Positions 22,793 through 23,172 of a stretch of 23,172 nt of DNA are shown piece after piece. Position 1 is the first letter of the stretch, and every line of letters begins with the position of its first letter. The position numbers and the translations under genes are program-made. Under the pieces are notes generated by a model that saw nothing but the letters and a program-made list of their open reading frames with translations, searched no databases and had not been told where the DNA came from. Origin of the DNA: Verrucomicrobiota bacterium (GTDB taxonomy: Bacteria; Verrucomicrobiota; Verrucomicrobiia; Opitutales; UBA2995); contig JAPUIL010000564.1 of the NCBI GenBank assembly GCA_027297085.1, forward strand, positions 1 to 23,172, read 5' to 3'.

Positions 22793-23172
22793 CTAAAAAC
22801 TCCACTCTATACCGATCGTCGATTGCCGGGGCGCTCCCGGGCGTGGTCCATGAGGAATCCGTGAAGCCAGCCAATTTTCGTCGAACGCGTTTTGTATAGA
22901 AGCAAATACCGTTGTGGTGTTTGAAATCTCGTAGCGGTAACTCAAATCAACCAAAAAGTAGGAATCACTCTTTCCGAATCGGGCATCAGCAAGTCCAGAA
23001 GTATTTACCTCCAGCCCAAGGTTAGTAGCATCGGCGTAACTTTCATCTACATAGGTGGTTCCTAAGTGAAAGCTCCAATTGCCACCTTCAAGCCCGGTAG
23101 TAACATTCCACTGAATTTGTGGAATGTACGGCAGATTGTTACCTGGCTTAGCTCCCGAAAATATCGTGGAAT
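22793..23172 (-). CDS. TonB-dependent receptor, C-terminal end (partial)
   Basis: The last 126 residues of an outer-membrane beta-barrel receptor, cut by the window end. The sequence begins STIFSGAKPGNNLPYIPQ, a loop-strand pair common in TonB-dependent receptors, and shows alternating strand patterns (WSFHLGTTYVDE, YFLVDLSYRYE, TTVFASIQNAFDE). It ends HGPRPGAPRQ then TIGIEWSF, with a terminal Phe as required for BAM recognition and the PxGPRPGAPR block typical of the family. The ligand cannot be told. The N-terminal plug and TonB box are outside the window. It is 156 bases upstream of trpA on the same strand, with no clear terminator between them. Confidence 0.9.
   Translation of the reverse strand, partial: STIFSGAKPGNNLPYIPQIQWNVTTGLEGGNWSFHLGTTYVDESYADATNLGLEVNTSGLADARFGKSDSYFLVDLSYRYEISNTTTVFASIQNAFDENWLASRIPHGPRPGAPRQSTIGIEWSF

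Noticed and set aside
22653..22874. 73-codon minus-strand ORF after the receptor
   Set aside because: It overlaps the receptor's true C-terminal frame, which ends at 22793 with the family signature, and has no protein-like features.

Overview
The window is bacterial chromosome from a Gram-negative organism. It encodes an outer-membrane TonB-dependent receptor, a lipobox lipoprotein and a MurE with the meso-diaminopimelate motif DNPR. Gene content and layout (a dcw cluster carrying a LysM lipoprotein, a GYF_2 membrane protein, a receptor ending in the HGPRPGAPR style) suggest the Verrucomicrobiota, perhaps class Opitutae. That placement is inferred from memory of gene style; no database was searched.

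Region 1 (1-12338, minus strand) is a long, tightly packed division and cell-wall (dcw) operon. In transcription order it holds mraZ, a small unrecognised ORF, rsmH, an ftsL-like gene, ftsI, murE, murF, mraY, murD, a three-LysM lipoprotein, ftsW and murG (cut by the window start). Most junctions overlap or are separated by fewer than about 35 bases. These genes build the UDP-MurNAc-pentapeptide (murE, murF, murD), carry it to the membrane as lipid I and II (mraY, murG), and polymerise and cross-link it at the septum (ftsW, ftsI, ftsL). Departures from the textbook order are the LysM lipoprotein between murD and ftsW, the 72-codon ORF between mraZ and rsmH, and a 112-base spacer with a GC-rich hairpin before murE.

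Region 2 (12461-18856, plus strand) diverges from mraZ. It holds tlyA (rRNA 2'-O-methyltransferase), NAD kinase, a GYF_2-domain membrane protein, a YihY/BrkB-type membrane protein, a GNAT acetyltransferase, and a membrane-anchored SurA/PpiD-like chaperone. Convergent to this is miaA (tRNA dimethylallyltransferase, minus strand), and divergent from miaA is a family-4 glycosyltransferase.

Region 3 (about 21066-21832) is AT-rich and gene-poor. It contains three exact copies of the DnaA-box sequence TTATTCACA, a set of ATTTTGG repeats spaced about 20 bases apart, a 13-base palindrome, and the remnant of a UDP-2,3-diacylglucosamine-pyrophosphatase-like metallophosphoesterase that ends at an amber codon. 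This is the least explained part of the window and the most interesting to follow.

Region 4 (21833-23172, minus strand) has trpA, with a probable terminator beyond it, and the C-terminal end of a TonB-dependent receptor cut by the window edge. I saw no tRNA, rRNA, CRISPR array, insertion sequence or prophage gene.
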